A DNA stretch of 64,000 nt from Chondrosia reniformis (lineage: Eukaryota > Porifera > Demospongiae > Chondrillida > Chondrillidae). Each line of letters starts with the position of its first letter. Position 1 is the first letter of the stretch. The notes under the pieces were generated by a model. That model made no database searches, had not been told where the DNA came from, and worked only from the letters and a program-made list of their open reading frames with translations. Positions 18,701 to 30,000 of this stretch are shown here, one piece after another. Position numbers and translations under genes: made by a program. The DNA lies in assembly GCA_947172415.1 (NCBI GenBank), contig OX359201.1, positions 1,054,001-1,118,000 on the forward strand, written 5' to 3'.

Positions 18701-19885
18701 GGGTTATGTGGCTTGGCAGATAAAGTGGTGTTGGATTAGGAGGAGTGCACCGTATTTGGCAAGAAGTAGTAGATTCATATAAAACTGACAGCTTTGGACA
18801 CACTTCTCTGCTGAGCTTTGTCACAAAGCACTGGTTCTGGGGCTACATTCCATCATCAGTGACACTATACAGTGGAGTCTCGTACATGGTCCTCTTAATG
18901 TCATTCATAAAGGTGAATGACTATAGTGCATATTATTATTATTTTAATAAGGGAAACATGAATCAAGTCTGATCACCATACAACAGCACTCTGCCTCTGA
19001 GCTACAATTACCACAGCTCCTTTAATGCCTCCCTTAGTCTCAGAACAACAGTGTGATTGGTCTTCATTATTGAATAACTGATGATGCTCATATCAATGAA
19101 TAATCGATACACCATTTCCCTGCATGCTATGCCTAATGCCTAATTAAAGAGCCTATAGGGAACTAAATCTGGAGAGAGCTTTGGATCAAGATACAGGTGT
19201 CTCCTTTTCTTCTTCTTCTCCACTGGGCCAGACAGCCGTTTCTGGGAATTACACCCTTCATCAGTGATCCTGGGAGTCTTTGTCTTTTTCTTTATCTTGA
19301 TCTTCTGTGAATCCTTGGCTTCTGGGATTATTATATCAATCTATCTCATGTAGCTGGTCCTAAAGGAGAAGTGGACGTACTTGAGTGACATCACCTTTTG
19401 GACCATTTAGAGTTGTTAGCTTCCTCTTATTCTCCCAATCCACCACTACGACATCCTGGTCATGTAAAAGTGAGTAAAAATAATGGGATTGCTATAATAA
19501 ATTCAATTGGAATCTAAAATAGGATTACCATAGATTGCTTTAATACAGTGCTTGCATAACAAAAAGCAAGCAGACAATTGCAACTGTACATGCGTGTATA
19601 TATATATATATTTATACATTTTTAAAAAAATTTGCATTGATTGTGGTGCACCGCATGCATTATACGAGGTCCTGCACAACGCTGGACTTTACTGCTACCA
19701 ATATGTATTACCTTTCCGGCTGCTCCCGCCAATAGGGTATTGGTACTTTGGTTAATGACGGAAATAGAGTGGATGGAACCCTCAAAATAATTTATTGACT
19801 GCTTCATACTCGTCCGTCGCTCCTTGTTAACACTGCTGTTCGTCCTTTCGCCTCTTGCCGTCAAACTGCTACTCTGGTTACCCAT
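15740..19885 (-). CDS. WDR31: WD repeat-containing protein 31 (7 exons)
   Basis: Minus-strand exons in transcript order: 19885-19712, 19455-19381, 18446-18183, 17693-17626, 16934-16874, 16588-16517, 15922-15740. Phases agree and the product is 298 residues. The start MGNQSSS fits an N-myristoylation signal (Gly2, Ser6). WD blades are visible as VVVVDWENKRK, GSSRDHNIYQW, CSGSRDTSVTLWD, CSEDKLLRVWDIR, VIWDRRSTKSL and SSSDDGSFRVW. The order SRNLVTHMKW...CSEDKLLRVWD matches vertebrate WDR31 as I remember it. That protein is linked to cilia and intraflagellar transport regulation, so a ciliary role is likely. Introns hold a large foldback element (17001-17284), a 38-bp repeat and family A copies. 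Confidence 0.88.
17001..17284. mobile_element. Family C foldback element with hammerhead-like loop
   Basis: A long imperfect palindrome. GATAGCC...CTTTTGG at the left matches CCAAAAG...GGCTATC at the right; AATAAGGATTTCTT matches AAGAAATCCTTATT; GACTTGTTGAG matches CTCAACAAGTC. The centre carries CTGAAGA (17099-17105), a short stem and GAAAC (17117-17121). Same family as elements near 32.3, 44.2, 49.1 and 56.7 kb. Confidence 0.75.
17719..17828. mobile_element. MITE-like hairpin
   Basis: ATACCGTATGGACCTAAATT on the left pairs with AATTTAGGTCCATACGGTAT on the right; inner GGGACTAAACTTTCGC pairs with GTGAAAGTTTAGTCCC. Arms of about 40 bp surround a loop of about 25 bp. Confidence 0.75.
17807..17959. 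repeat. 38-bp tandem repeat, 4 units
   Basis: The unit combines the right end of the adjacent hairpin (TTTAGGTCCATACGGTATAT) with GGCATGTTGTACTATTAA. The array therefore arose by duplicating the MITE end plus its flank. Confidence 0.85.
18590..18680 (-). repeat. Dispersed repeat family A, 5' half, reverse
   Basis: The reverse complement contains CATACATGCTATGCCTACTC and AGCCTATAGGGAACTAA, the left half of family A. It lies in the same WDR31 intron as the opposite-strand copy at 19105-19320. Confidence 0.55.
19105..19320 (+). repeat. Dispersed repeat family A, near-complete copy
   Basis: Carries the block order ACACCATTTCCCTGCATGCT, GCCTATAGGGAACTAAATCT, GAGAGCTTTGGATCAAGATA, CTCCACTGGGCCAGACAG, CTTCATCAGTGATCCTGGGA. 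It is one of the best-preserved copies in the window. Confidence 0.7.
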
Positions 19886-20379
19886 ACTCCATTTTCTATG
19901 ACGTCATCGATTAGCAGCATTATGACTTCGCAAAAATTCGTTGATCTGTGAAATCATAAAATTAGTATTATTACTTAATAGATGCCTGTGAATGCTGACA
20001 CTAAGTCACACTTTCATATCTTACCATTTGATAGAGTTACAGAAGTAAATGTACTAAAAATCCTAGTATACAAACTTAATGTATGGGCAGAGATAGGGCA
20101 ATTATGAATATAAATCATAATTTCCAAAACTCATTGATCATGCTTAAGAGATGTCTGTAAATGCTGACGCCAAGTTCAGCTTCATATCCCAGAGTTGCAG
20201 CATTAAATGTACATTAGATTCTGCTATACCATAAACTAACACTACATCTATGGCTAAACAAATTATGTCATAATTTCGTAATACTATAAATGGCCGACCT
20301 AGAGAAAGAAATATTAATATTATAAATACTCTTATATGTACATCTAAAAAAGTAGAACACTTTCCAAGGTTTTTTAAAC
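19886..20379. other. Intergenic
   Basis: WDR31 upstream region: AT-rich, with two similar stretches near 19978-20045 and 20145-20215 (GATGCCTGTGAATGCTGAC and GATGTCTGTAAATGCTGAC), suggesting an old local duplication. No gene seen. Confidence 0.4.
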
Positions 20380-21085
20380 ACAGGGGTATTCACTATGTAG
20401 TACTTGATTGTTATTTAAGGAAGTAGAAGACAGTAGCCACTTCATTCTTAGGTGTGAAAAGATCGGTGATGAAAGAAGTAGTTTGTTTGAGGAGTTAAGA
20501 GAGAGGGTTGCTGAATTTGATAGTAAACTAGATAGTGAAAAACTGATAGTGGCATTGACTGAGGCTTGCAGGAGTACTAAAATCGGGTTTTTAATACTAA
20601 AAATGTGGAAAAGACGAAACTGTGTTGGATAATAACCCCATGGCTCCCTCCCCTGTATATATTTCATATTTCATATTTCATATATCTCCTGGATACCTTA
20701 TTTGCTTTCTTTTATTACCTTTATTACCTTTATTACCATTATTACCATTATTGTATACATACATCTATATTATCTACATTACCCACATCATCCCACTCTG
20801 TAAATCACCCTTCATCCTTTATTTCACTTGAACTATAATATAATGCACCACCTCCGAACTCGGTGCTTGTGTATGTGACTGTCTGGGAAGTGCGGCCTGG
20901 TAGCCTTAAGTGGCGATGGCTTAATGCGCCCAGGCAGTCGGGCTATGTACCTTGGCGGACGGCCTGGTAGCCTTAAGTGGCGATGGTTTATACGTGTCCA
21001 GGCATAGCCCTGTGCCCCTTAACCACCTTTGGTTTGCATTTTATACATCTGTTGTATGCATGGGCACTATAATAATAATAATTTA
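20380..21085 (+). mobile_element. 5'-truncated non-LTR retrotransposon (LINE) 3' end
   Basis: A short frame (20408-20632) reads EVEDSSHFILRCEKIGDE then LFEELRERV and ends FLILKMWKRR. This resembles the C-terminal E..(E/S)HF.L.C tail of LINE reverse transcriptase proteins. It is followed by pyrimidine-rich and ATT-rich DNA, two copies of CGGCCTGGTAGCCTTAAGTG, and a terminal run of TAA repeats (about 21069). The same 3' UTR occurs antisense at 3386-3472. Upstream LINE sequence is absent, as expected for 5' truncation. Confidence 0.65.
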
Positions 21086-21110
21086 AGTAGTATCTATCCA
21101 TATATAATAT

Positions 21111-21317
21111 ATGGATCTCGTTAAAGTGAAATTTCGTCAATCGACAGCCAACGAAACTCCAAAGAAAAAAAGTTGGGCCATACCGAACGCTACCATCCAC
21201 GACGCTCACTTGCGTGAGAAGAACCAGTTCTTCTCAATATGGCCATCTAATATGAATCCTAAGATATCAGATGCCAATCCCACTTACGTGGAACCCCCCC
21301 GAAATCCGGATTATTAG
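21111..21317 (+). CDS. Small hypothetical protein (68 aa)
   Basis: Single ATG-started frame of 68 residues beginning MDLVKVKFRQSTANETPKKK and ending VEPPRNPDY, just after the LINE tail. The composition (basic N-terminus, many Asn and Pro, no low complexity) looks more protein-like than most short frames here. An adjoining frame downstream (TNPYGNRYHHRDVSR near 21374-21418) might be coding through an unseen splice or frameshift. I do not recognise the family. It could be a real short gene, the first exon of a longer one, or chance. Confidence 0.35.
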   Translation: MDLVKVKFRQSTANETPKKKSWAIPNATIHDAHLREKNQFFSIWPSNMNPKISDANPTYVEPPRNPDY

Positions 21318-22550
21318 TGAGCACGTCTCTATGGCACCAACCGATTAAGAGACAGCTTCAGAGTCTAAGCACTACCAACCCCTATGGGAACCGCTACCAC
21401 CATAGAGATGTGTCCAGGTAGGCCTACTTTATAAGGTTTTCGTCCGCTATTTAAACAACAAAATTTCCAAAGAAAACGGTTGTGGTCGGCGCTTTTCCAT
21501 ACTTAAGAATACGGTGTTTTCGTTATTTCAAGTTAATTCCGAATCAGCATATCGTTCCAAGCAATTTAACAGATATATTCAGTATTCGTGGTTCATCTCG
21601 AAACTGGGGGAAATGGATAAAACCCTGTGTGTGTTTTAAGAAATGAAGGAGAGCAGCTTTTCTGGTCCCATGTAGAAACGATTTTAGCGAGTGATGTTTC
21701 GATATCAATGTACAGTAGTAGAACCATCCGCATTCAACCTCAAATTCTCTAATGTGATGATGGCTGCCTACTTCTATATAGAGACCTTCTGGTAAGTGTG
21801 TTTTGGATCGTCTCTATCTTTGTCTCGTGTGTCACATGTAGAAAACGTCTTTAACTCGAGGTCCTACGATATTTATTGTATGACAGTATCGCACGATATA
21901 TATCTTTATTTTTGGAGATATCATTCATTATTATTGACAAATGAAAATAGATTTCTGAGATCTTGGACAGAGACAACAGACTAATAAATGAATAGTTAGA
22001 AGTAAATGTACAAAAATCCTAGTATAAAAATTTAAGGCTACCTGGCTGTACGTATATACTCCAGGACAGTCATGTACACAAGCACCGAGTTCGTGCATAG
22101 TTCAAATGCAATAAGGGATGGAAGGTGATGAAATATAATTTAAGATCCATGGTAAATAATTTTGTGCTTTAAATACATATTATCATAAATAAGATTGGTG
22201 ATTTGTTTACTAGGATATGATAGAGTAAAAAGGCACTTTTGTAAGTGAATAGAAGTGCATGGGGGTGATATATAATATAGTTAATGCATTCATTAAATAG
22301 CTCACATCAAAGGTGATCAAAATGTGTGTGGTATCCTCAAGGTTGCACAGTGCAGACCCGGTCCTCCAGTGTTAGCCTCTGCCAAGTTCTACTTGGAGTG
22401 GCTGGCATCCACACCTCATGCTGAGATGCCAAAACTCACTATTGATTTCTATAAGCATCCATTGAAGTAGGAATAAGGTCCCATAGCTATATAGGTCACC
22501 GGAGTCAGTATAAAGGTTCTCCTAAATTACATGCAGGTAACCTAATACAA
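21318..22550. other. Intergenic
   Basis: Spacer before oxygenase copy D. The last 175 bp (from 22376) belong to the inverted duplication shared with copy C. No other gene or repeat family was recognised. Confidence 0.4.
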
Positions 22551-23903
22551 ATGGCCGTTCCTAGCATGGACGCAGCTAGCGATGTACTTTCTCTACAAAG
22601 CCTTACTCACAGAAAAATTGTCGATAACTTGGGAAATTTTGCTGAAAATATCAAGGAAATGTTCACCTGTGGGGGGTATCTCGATGCTCCCGATCAGATC
22701 GAGTTGGTTTATCGCAAAAAGAACGGCGAATGGTCTTCGCAGTCTGTGATATTTCCTGGACCTAATCTGGAGTGTCTGACAGACTTGATCGAAGCAGGCT
22801 CGCCAGCTACATTTGGACGCGGAGAGGAGAACGTGTATGACAAGAACTACCGCGATGCCGTGTCCTTGGAACCATCCAGGTTCATGACCAACTTTCAGCC
22901 TGCTTCTTCATCCATACTGCAAAAAATCCATTCTCTGTTGCTACCTAAAGAGTCCGTATACACCATCCACGCGGAACCCCACAAGTTGAACATCTACACA
23001 ACTGGAGGTCACTTCAAGGCCCATGTGGACACACCACAAAGTGTGTCCATGTTTGGTAGTCTTGTTATTTGTCTTCCAAGCTTTTTCCGTGGTGGTCAGC
23101 TGGTAACTCAACATGGAGGCAAGAGGATATCCTTTGACTGGTCTGCCACATCAGACTATCCTCCTTGTAAGCTGAAGTGGGCTGCCTTCTACAGTGATGT
23201 TGAGCACGAGATACTACCTGTGACAGAAGGACATCGTGTTACCATGACATTCAACCTCTATAGTAGTGTGGAATTGACACCAGCAACTTCAAAAGATCTG
23301 ATAGTTGACTACACCTCTTTGCCATTTTACCATGAGCTACGAAGTGCAATAAGAAATCCTGCTTTCATGAAAGAGGGGGGTATTCTTGGGTTTCCATGCC
23401 TCCACTGCTATGTCGCAGTGAAGGAAAAGCTAAACCATGTAGAGAATCTTTCAGTATTGTTGAAGGGTTCAGATAATGTTGTGTATTCAGTAGCCAAAGT
23501 ATTGTCCCTCACTGTGAGTGTCAAGCCTGTTAATGCAAGGTTGAATGCAGTTTTAAGCAATTTCAAGAATTTTCAGGAGCATCTTGTGGATAGCATTGGG
23601 CGTGGAAGAGAGTCAGTATTTGAAAGAAGTATACAGGCCATTCAAGGAAATTATGATGTTAAATTCAAGGCTATTACATGGGCACACAGATGGGGGGCAC
23701 GGAGATGGGGGGCACACAGGACAGACCTGGCATGTGTATTCTTGCGCAATCTTGGCAATCAGTGTAGTCTAGATTATGTTTACCAGGAGGCAGCAATCCT
23801 CATTACGGTGCCCAAATGGTGTGAGGAGAGAGGAAGATGCGGAGAAGCTAGCAGCAGTGCTAGCAATGATGGTAGCCCAACTGCAAAGAAGCCGAAGTAA
23901 TGA
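22376..23903 (+). repeat. Inverted segmental duplication, arm 2
   Basis: Counterpart of 10585-12110. The shared part begins at about CCTCTGCCAAGTTCTACTTG, continues through GTCACCGGAGTCAGTATAAA and ATGCAGGTAACCTAATACAA, and runs through the whole oxygenase gene. Confidence 0.8.
22551..23900 (+). CDS. Fe(II)/2OG-dependent oxygenase-like protein, copy D (intronless, intact)
   Basis: Intronless, 449 residues, starting MAVPSMDAASDVLSLQ. Iron ligands: His158 and Asp160 in FKAHVDTPQ, and distal His219 in DVEHEILPV; Arg229 in GHRVTMTF is the likely 2-oxoglutarate anchor. The C-terminal region contains WAHRWGARRWGAHRTD, a short internal duplication absent from other copies, then the conserved AAILITVPKWCEER block and a Lys-rich end (AKKPK). 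Its upstream DNA matches copy C in inverted orientation, so it is probably driven by a duplicated promoter. It is the best intact reference for the family here. The substrate is unknown. Confidence 0.87.
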   Translation: MAVPSMDAASDVLSLQSLTHRKIVDNLGNFAENIKEMFTCGGYLDAPDQIELVYRKKNGEWSSQSVIFPGPNLECLTDLIEAGSPATFGRGEENVYDKNYRDAVSLEPSRFMTNFQPASSSILQKIHSLLLPKESVYTIHAEPHKLNIYTTGGHFKAHVDTPQSVSMFGSLVICLPSFFRGGQLVTQHGGKRISFDWSATSDYPPCKLKWAAFYSDVEHEILPVTEGHRVTMTFNLYSSVELTPATSKDLIVDYTSLPFYHELRSAIRNPAFMKEGGILGFPCLHCYVAVKEKLNHVENLSVLLKGSDNVVYSVAKVLSLTVSVKPVNARLNAVLSNFKNFQEHLVDSIGRGRESVFERSIQAIQGNYDVKFKAITWAHRWGARRWGAHRTDLACVFLRNLGNQCSLDYVYQEAAILITVPKWCEERGRCGEASSSASNDGSPTAKKPK

Positions 23904-25337
23904 ATTCTGATTATAACATTTGGTGGATTATGTGTGTAATTACTTTATGCCATGCAAATTAATTAATGTCTAGATATAAAATTATAACTACATGTATACA
24001 TAAGTGTGACGTCTCAATATCCAGTTTGTGTTATGTTTAGTATATGCTTATAACATGAATAGAAGGTTGTGATTGCGCGCGTTCTCCGGCCCCACAGTAA
24101 AAATGACCCAAAATTTCTTCTTTGAGGTACGTGATAGAAAGTGTCTCCTGGCCAGACCAGGTTGTGCAACACAGGTGAATGGACCAATGAGTAGGTATGT
24201 CCCCAACTGCTCAAACTATTTCAAGATCCATATTTCAGAATCAATGAAAATGGAACCAGCAATTGCAACAGACTCCGGATCTAATATGTCACCGAGGACC
24301 TTGCAATTGGGGGCATACAGAACATCACAATCGGCCCACTCATCGGTCCATTATATAATTACTATTTGTCCAATCACATGCACTTAAGCAAGCACCAGCC
24401 ATCTACTTTCCCAAGGCCAAAGGCTTCACAGTGAAGCTGACTGTTCTCAGGATGAGTGGAGTGCGTGAGTGGACAGTCTGAGGGCTTTCTTGGCTGCATT
24501 GTGCTTGGTTCTGACCTTAGAATTACTGTAAGCTCTATAACTTGTATTGGTGGCACTCCTGCTGCACTCCAATGCAATACACAGCAATATAGAGTGTACT
24601 TACCAACGGAACATTAGTTACTATTAACTATAATACCCTTTTTCAGTTTATATAGCATGCACTACAAAACTTTATAATTACCTATTTAAATACCTATTAT
24701 TTGCAAGTTAATAATTCAATACAGCTGGTGTATAGGTAAAATTTGAAAAGTGACAAAAATGTGCTTTTTATAAAACTATATATATAATAAATATGTATAA
24801 TATTCATAATCTTTCTGCAATTAAGGTCATATTGGAGTTTGATTCTTGAATTAATCTTGAGGCATTATATAATTACTGTTTGTCCAATCACACTTAAGCA
24901 AGCCCCAACCATCTACTCTCCCTAGCTGTGTGACATGTGTCACATGACCAATTCCATTGGTGCACTTTGATCCCAAGTTGTCGTTTTAGCAAATGATGTA
25001 TTAAAGCCTATAGGGATGTCTGACTGAGACATGTGACCAGTCACATGACATCTTCCTAGGGTTCAATTTAGGACCCCTATAGCTAATTACATCTTTTGAA
25101 ATAATAGTAAGATCTATATATTATAGGGATGATCTATTTTATTTAAAAGACAATAATCGGGGGAAAAAATCCAAACCCCCTGGAGCAACAGATCATCTAT
25201 ATAGGTTACAATATTGTAATCTTTACTTAAAACATCATGTCCAAGCATCATCAGTTATCTTGTAAATATTTCGCAGGGGTAAATGAGGCGGCCATTTGCA
25301 TACAACCCGTAGCGTAGCTTTTGTGTGTTCGTATCCA
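23901..25337. other. Intergenic
   Basis: No gene seen; a 104-codon frame at 24073-24387 lacks features. About 55 bp is duplicated at 24350-24412 and 24865-24921 (TATATAATTACT, TTTGTCCAATCACA, ACTTAAGCAAGC, CCATCTACT). Confidence 0.45.
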
Positions 25338-26744
25338 ATGAAAATGGCCGTTTGTCGCACGCACGTGGCTAGCGCTAGCGGTGTACCTTCTCTAAAAAGC
25401 CTTGCTCAGGCTCAGAGAAACATCGTCGATAGCATCGTCGATAGCTTGAAAACATTTGATCAAAGTATCAACGGAACGTTCACCTGTGGGGGGTATCTCG
25501 ATGCTCCCGATCAGATCGAGTTGGTTTATCGCAAAAAGAACGGCGAATGGTCTTCGCAGTCTGTGATATTTCCTAGACCTAATCTGGAGTGTCTGAAAGA
25601 CTTGATCGAAGCAGGCTCGCCAGCTACATTTGGACGCGGAGAGGAGAACGTGTATGACAAGAACTACCGCGATGCCGTGTCCTTGGAACCATCCATGTTC
25701 ATGACCAACTTTCAGCCTGCTTCATCCATATTGCAAAAAATCCATTCTCTATTGCTACCTAACGAGTCGGTATATACCATCCGCACAGAACCCCACAAGT
25801 TGAACATCTACACGACTGAAGGTCACTTCAAGGCCCATGTGGACACTCCTCAAAATGCTTCCATGTTTGTTAGTCTTGTTATTTGTCTTCCGAGCTTTTT
25901 CCGTGGTGGTCAGCTGGTAACTCAACATGGAGGCAAGAAGATATCCTTTGACTGGTCTGCCACATCAGACTACCCTCCTTGTAAGCTGAAGTGGGCTGCC
26001 TTCTACAGTGATGTTGAGCACGAGATACTACCTGTGACAGAAGGACATCGTGTTACCATGACATTCAACCTCTATAGTGTGGAATTGGAGCCATTCAGTG
26101 GCTATGGTGTGGAATTGGCACCAGCAACTTCAAATGATCCGATAGTTGATTATTCCTCTTTGCCATTTTACCAGGAGCTACAAAGTGCAATAAGAAATCC
26201 TGCTTTCATGAGAGAGGGAGGTATTCTTGGGTTTTCATGTTACCACTGCTATGATGCAGTGAAAGAAAGGCTAAACCATGTAGAGAATCTTTCAGTATTG
26301 TTGAAGGGTTCAGATAATGTTGTGTATTCAGTGGCCAAACTATTGTCCCTCAATGTGAGTGTTAAACCAGTTAACTGTGAGATGAATGCAGTTTTAAATA
26401 GATTCAAGAATTGTGAGGACGAACTTGTGAAAAGACTAAATTCAGGCTACAGATGTCGATTACGGACAGAATTTGAAGATTATGAAAGCAGTAGAGAGGT
26501 CATTCAAGAATTTTATGATGTTAAGTTCACTGAGGCTATTGCATGGGCAACTAGAAGTGCCAAACCATGTCTGGCATGTGTATTCATGCGCCATGAGCAT
26601 GACCCGGATACTCTAGATTATATTTACCAGGAGGCAGCCATCCTCATCATGGTGCCCAAATGGTGTAAGGAGAGAAGAACATGTGGAGAAGTTAGGAGCA
26701 GTGCTAGCAATGATGGTAGCCCATCTGCAAAGAAACCGAAGTGA
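25338..26744 (+). CDS. Fe(II)/2OG-dependent oxygenase-like protein, copy E (intronless, intact)
   Basis: Intronless, 468 residues from MKMAVCRTHV; an upstream in-frame ATG at 25296 is less likely because copy A shares the MKMAV start. The core motif FKAHVDTPQ has His167 and Asp169, and DVEHEILPVTEGHRV supplies the distal His and Arg. It differs from copy D by an insertion after the core (ELEPFSGYGVELAPATS, a near-tandem duplication) and by a longer variable stretch before WATRSAKPCLACVFMRH. It ends in the same SNDGSPSAKKPK tail. It lies 1.4 kb from copy D in the same orientation and probably arose by tandem duplication. Confidence 0.87.
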   Translation: MKMAVCRTHVASASGVPSLKSLAQAQRNIVDSIVDSLKTFDQSINGTFTCGGYLDAPDQIELVYRKKNGEWSSQSVIFPRPNLECLKDLIEAGSPATFGRGEENVYDKNYRDAVSLEPSMFMTNFQPASSILQKIHSLLLPNESVYTIRTEPHKLNIYTTEGHFKAHVDTPQNASMFVSLVICLPSFFRGGQLVTQHGGKKISFDWSATSDYPPCKLKWAAFYSDVEHEILPVTEGHRVTMTFNLYSVELEPFSGYGVELAPATSNDPIVDYSSLPFYQELQSAIRNPAFMREGGILGFSCYHCYDAVKERLNHVENLSVLLKGSDNVVYSVAKLLSLNVSVKPVNCEMNAVLNRFKNCEDELVKRLNSGYRCRLRTEFEDYESSREVIQEFYDVKFTEAIAWATRSAKPCLACVFMRHEHDPDTLDYIYQEAAILIMVPKWCKERRTCGEVRSSASNDGSPSAKKPK

Positions 26745-27021
26745 TGCCTTCTGATTACAAAACATTCGATGGATACTGTAAATATACTACCTTAGTTTAT
26801 TCACAATAGACTTATTCCTGATGATTGATATAGTTGTTAATGAATATTGTGTTCATCTATTGTACTCAAACGTTTTTTTATTATTAAATTTATTCCACTG
26901 CACAGCCCCTGATGAACTGCTACCCTTTTCTGCTACTTCATTTTTTGATGACATCATTGAATAATTTACAATGATTCACTAAAACAATTAAACTGTAATT
27001 AAAATGAAAATTGAATGAATT

Positions 27022-30000
27022 TCATTTTTGAACAAAGGAAGGTGGAATTTTGTAGTTCCTGGCGAAGGTCTCCGTAACCAGTAAAGGAAATATTATAGTA
27101 TTTTCTCCATATACCTAAAGATAATAAATGATAACAGTATAATTATACTATATAACAGCAACATTACAGACGTTTTTGTTGATTGCTAGTGCTTTAATAG
27201 GGACAAACAACATTATCGTTTCAGATATATGGAACAAAGGCAGTATTCTAGCAAACACACACATACACTGGGGAGACTGGTTCCTATCAAGCAAACTTCA
27301 GGTCCACCCTTTGCTCTTTGTACTCCTCAGGAGACATGAGTGGTTCAAATCCAGAGTTTAATAATAATGACATGAAAGCTTTAAAATCAGCTTAAGATCT
27401 TCAATTATTTTTCCACATACACACACTAACTATATTGACCACAGGTGGACCATGCAGTATTCCAGCCAAGACACACACACCTTGACTGGTTTGGCTGTCA
27501 GTTTAATTTTCCCCCAGGAGACAGCTTCATCAGGCCTTGCCCCAGAGTCACTGCCATCAAATTCTTGAGAAGTATTAACAAACACTGAGAAATCTGCACC
27601 ATTTCTCTACAGAAGAGCACACAAGAATAAACAAGGTTATTGAGCTTTCAGTAGCAGCATGCAAACGTATTTCAGGATGTTTCGGTCCGTAGAACTTCAT
27701 CATCTATCATGTAAACAACAATAACCTCTATACAATCAAAAATAAACAATCACAACACACAACAGTTCCCATAGGTACATCAGGGATGCCTACCATTAAA
27801 TTAGCATTACAAATGTGATGTTTAATTAGACCTCCACCAAGTATGATCATTCCGCTGTTGACAGCTCTCATGGAAATGCGATTAAGTAACCGAATATCTA
27901 CAGAAAGGATCAGAAAATCATATATTATATTAAGTTCAGCATTGGAAAACAAGTAGTTCGAGTTAGCAAGCTCGAACCACTTGGCTTATGATAGTTCTTA
28001 GATGTCCGGTTAACCCAATCCGGTCATTGCTTGATTGACATTAATTTTTCAAGGCCATATCTCGTAGGAAACGTTTTTATGCAGGCTTTACGTCACATAG
28101 TATTAGTAAAGGTGGTTTCTAAATCCTTTTCGTTCGTTTAATATTCGATGCTAAGGTAGAGAAAGCTAGTTTTAATCTAGAAAACGAAAGCCAGCCGAAC
28201 ATCCGCCATTTTGGTGACAGATATAATACAAGGTTACGAACAGGAAGCCATACGTAACATAATTTCTGAAAACAATCATATACACAGTATATGGGAAGTA
28301 ATTGTTTATAAAGGTTATAGTAGTATAAGTATGGATAATACAATATGTTTATACCCAATGAGTTATCCATCTTAACTCTACAGATTATACTTTGACCTTT
28401 GAACTCTGCACTCTAAATCTGAAGGTAGGGATGTGTGTCTATAGATCTGTAGGTACCTTCAATAATGTCAAGTTTGAGTCCAGGGTTGGTGTAAGAGTGG
28501 AAGTAGAGCATGTCTCCCAGTGACCCATCCGTCAGAGCTGGACTGAAGACTGGTATGTTGTTCTGCAGAGAAACAAGCACTTTAAAACTTTATAATCTGG
28601 ATATTTAGAATGCCCCCTTATAGCAATGGTTAGTCTTACAAACTGAACTTTGATAAAGACCTTGCTTTCTTACCTTATATGCCCAGTAATACACTGATTC
28701 AGGGTTGTCAATTTCCTTTCCTAAGCGAGCAATCATTTTGGAGGGAGTCCAGCTGACATTCTAAGGGATGAAGCATTTAGTGCCAAATATCGGGATTTAA
28801 TATAGATTTCTCATCTACGTAAAAATTTATTCCTGGGAGGAGGGCAGAGATGGAAAAATCTGATTACAGAAGTATGTAGTTGTAATAGTGGAAAATTGGC
28901 TAACAGCTCAAGTTTTGAAATTAGGTTTGGCAACTTGTTCAAAGTCATATATGTAGTAAGTATATATATACAGACAGTAACTATGCCAGCAATCCACAAA
29001 TACAAAAACCTTTTCATTTTGCTCTTGAAGCATTTTATCAAATAAAGGCATGATCCAGTCTTCAAACTTGCAGTAATTGTCATTTGGCACAAGGAGATTT
29101 CCAATTCTATTGATCCCCTTCTTCCTCAACTCCTTACCAGGCAGGCTAAAGTCACCCAGGTAGGTTGGTGCAAGACACTTGATGAAATCCTCCTCCACGC
29201 CACCAGCCGTAGACACTATACAGTCAACCTATGGCAACAGCCGTAGACACTGTACAGTCAACCTATGGCAACAGCCGTAGACACTGTACAGTCAACCTAT
29301 GGCAACAGCCGTAGACACTATACAGTCAACCTATGGCAACAGCCGTAGACACTGTACAGTCAACCTATGGCAACAGCCGTAGACACTATACAGTCAACCT
29401 ATGGCAACAGCCGTAGACACTATACAGTCAACCTATGGCAACAGCCGTAGACACTGTACAGTCAACCTATGGCAACAGCCGTAGACACTATACAGTCAAC
29501 CTATGGCAACAGCCGTAGACACTGTACAGTCAACCTATGGCAACAGCCGTAGACACTGTACAGTCAACCTATGGCAACAGCCGTAGACACTATACAGTCA
29601 ACCTATGGCAACAGCCGTAGACACTATACAGTCAACCTATGGCAACAGCCGTAGACACTGTACAGTCAACCTATGGCAACAGCCATAGACACTATACAGT
29701 CAACCTATGGCAATAGCCGTAGACACTGTACAGTCAACCTATGGCAACAGCCATAGACATAGCAAGACCATCCCATGTCCACAAGTGTGATTGTGCAATT
29801 ACTGCGAGTTATTATGCAATAAGGCATGGCCCTGTACATAGTCTTATAGGTGGCCTTATTAGGCAGGTCCCACTGTAATTATAATTTCATCATTTACACA
29901 TCAATATCCACAAACCCTTACTAGTATTAAACTAACCATATTGTTCTGAATGAGGTATCTCAATGCATTTCTTGTTCCAGCTGATATCAGATTGGAAGTA

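Noticed and set aside
23584..23772. 62-codon frame inside oxygenase copy D
   Set aside because: Overlapping shadow frame of a clear coding sequence.
27320..27370. tRNA-like TTCAAATCC box in repeat family B
   Set aside because: No A box at the right distance and no cloverleaf found; treated as part of a dispersed repeat.
29206..29760. CRISPR-like array at 34-bp spacing
   Set aside because: The whole 34-bp unit repeats, with no variable spacer; it derives from the DHPS splice junction.
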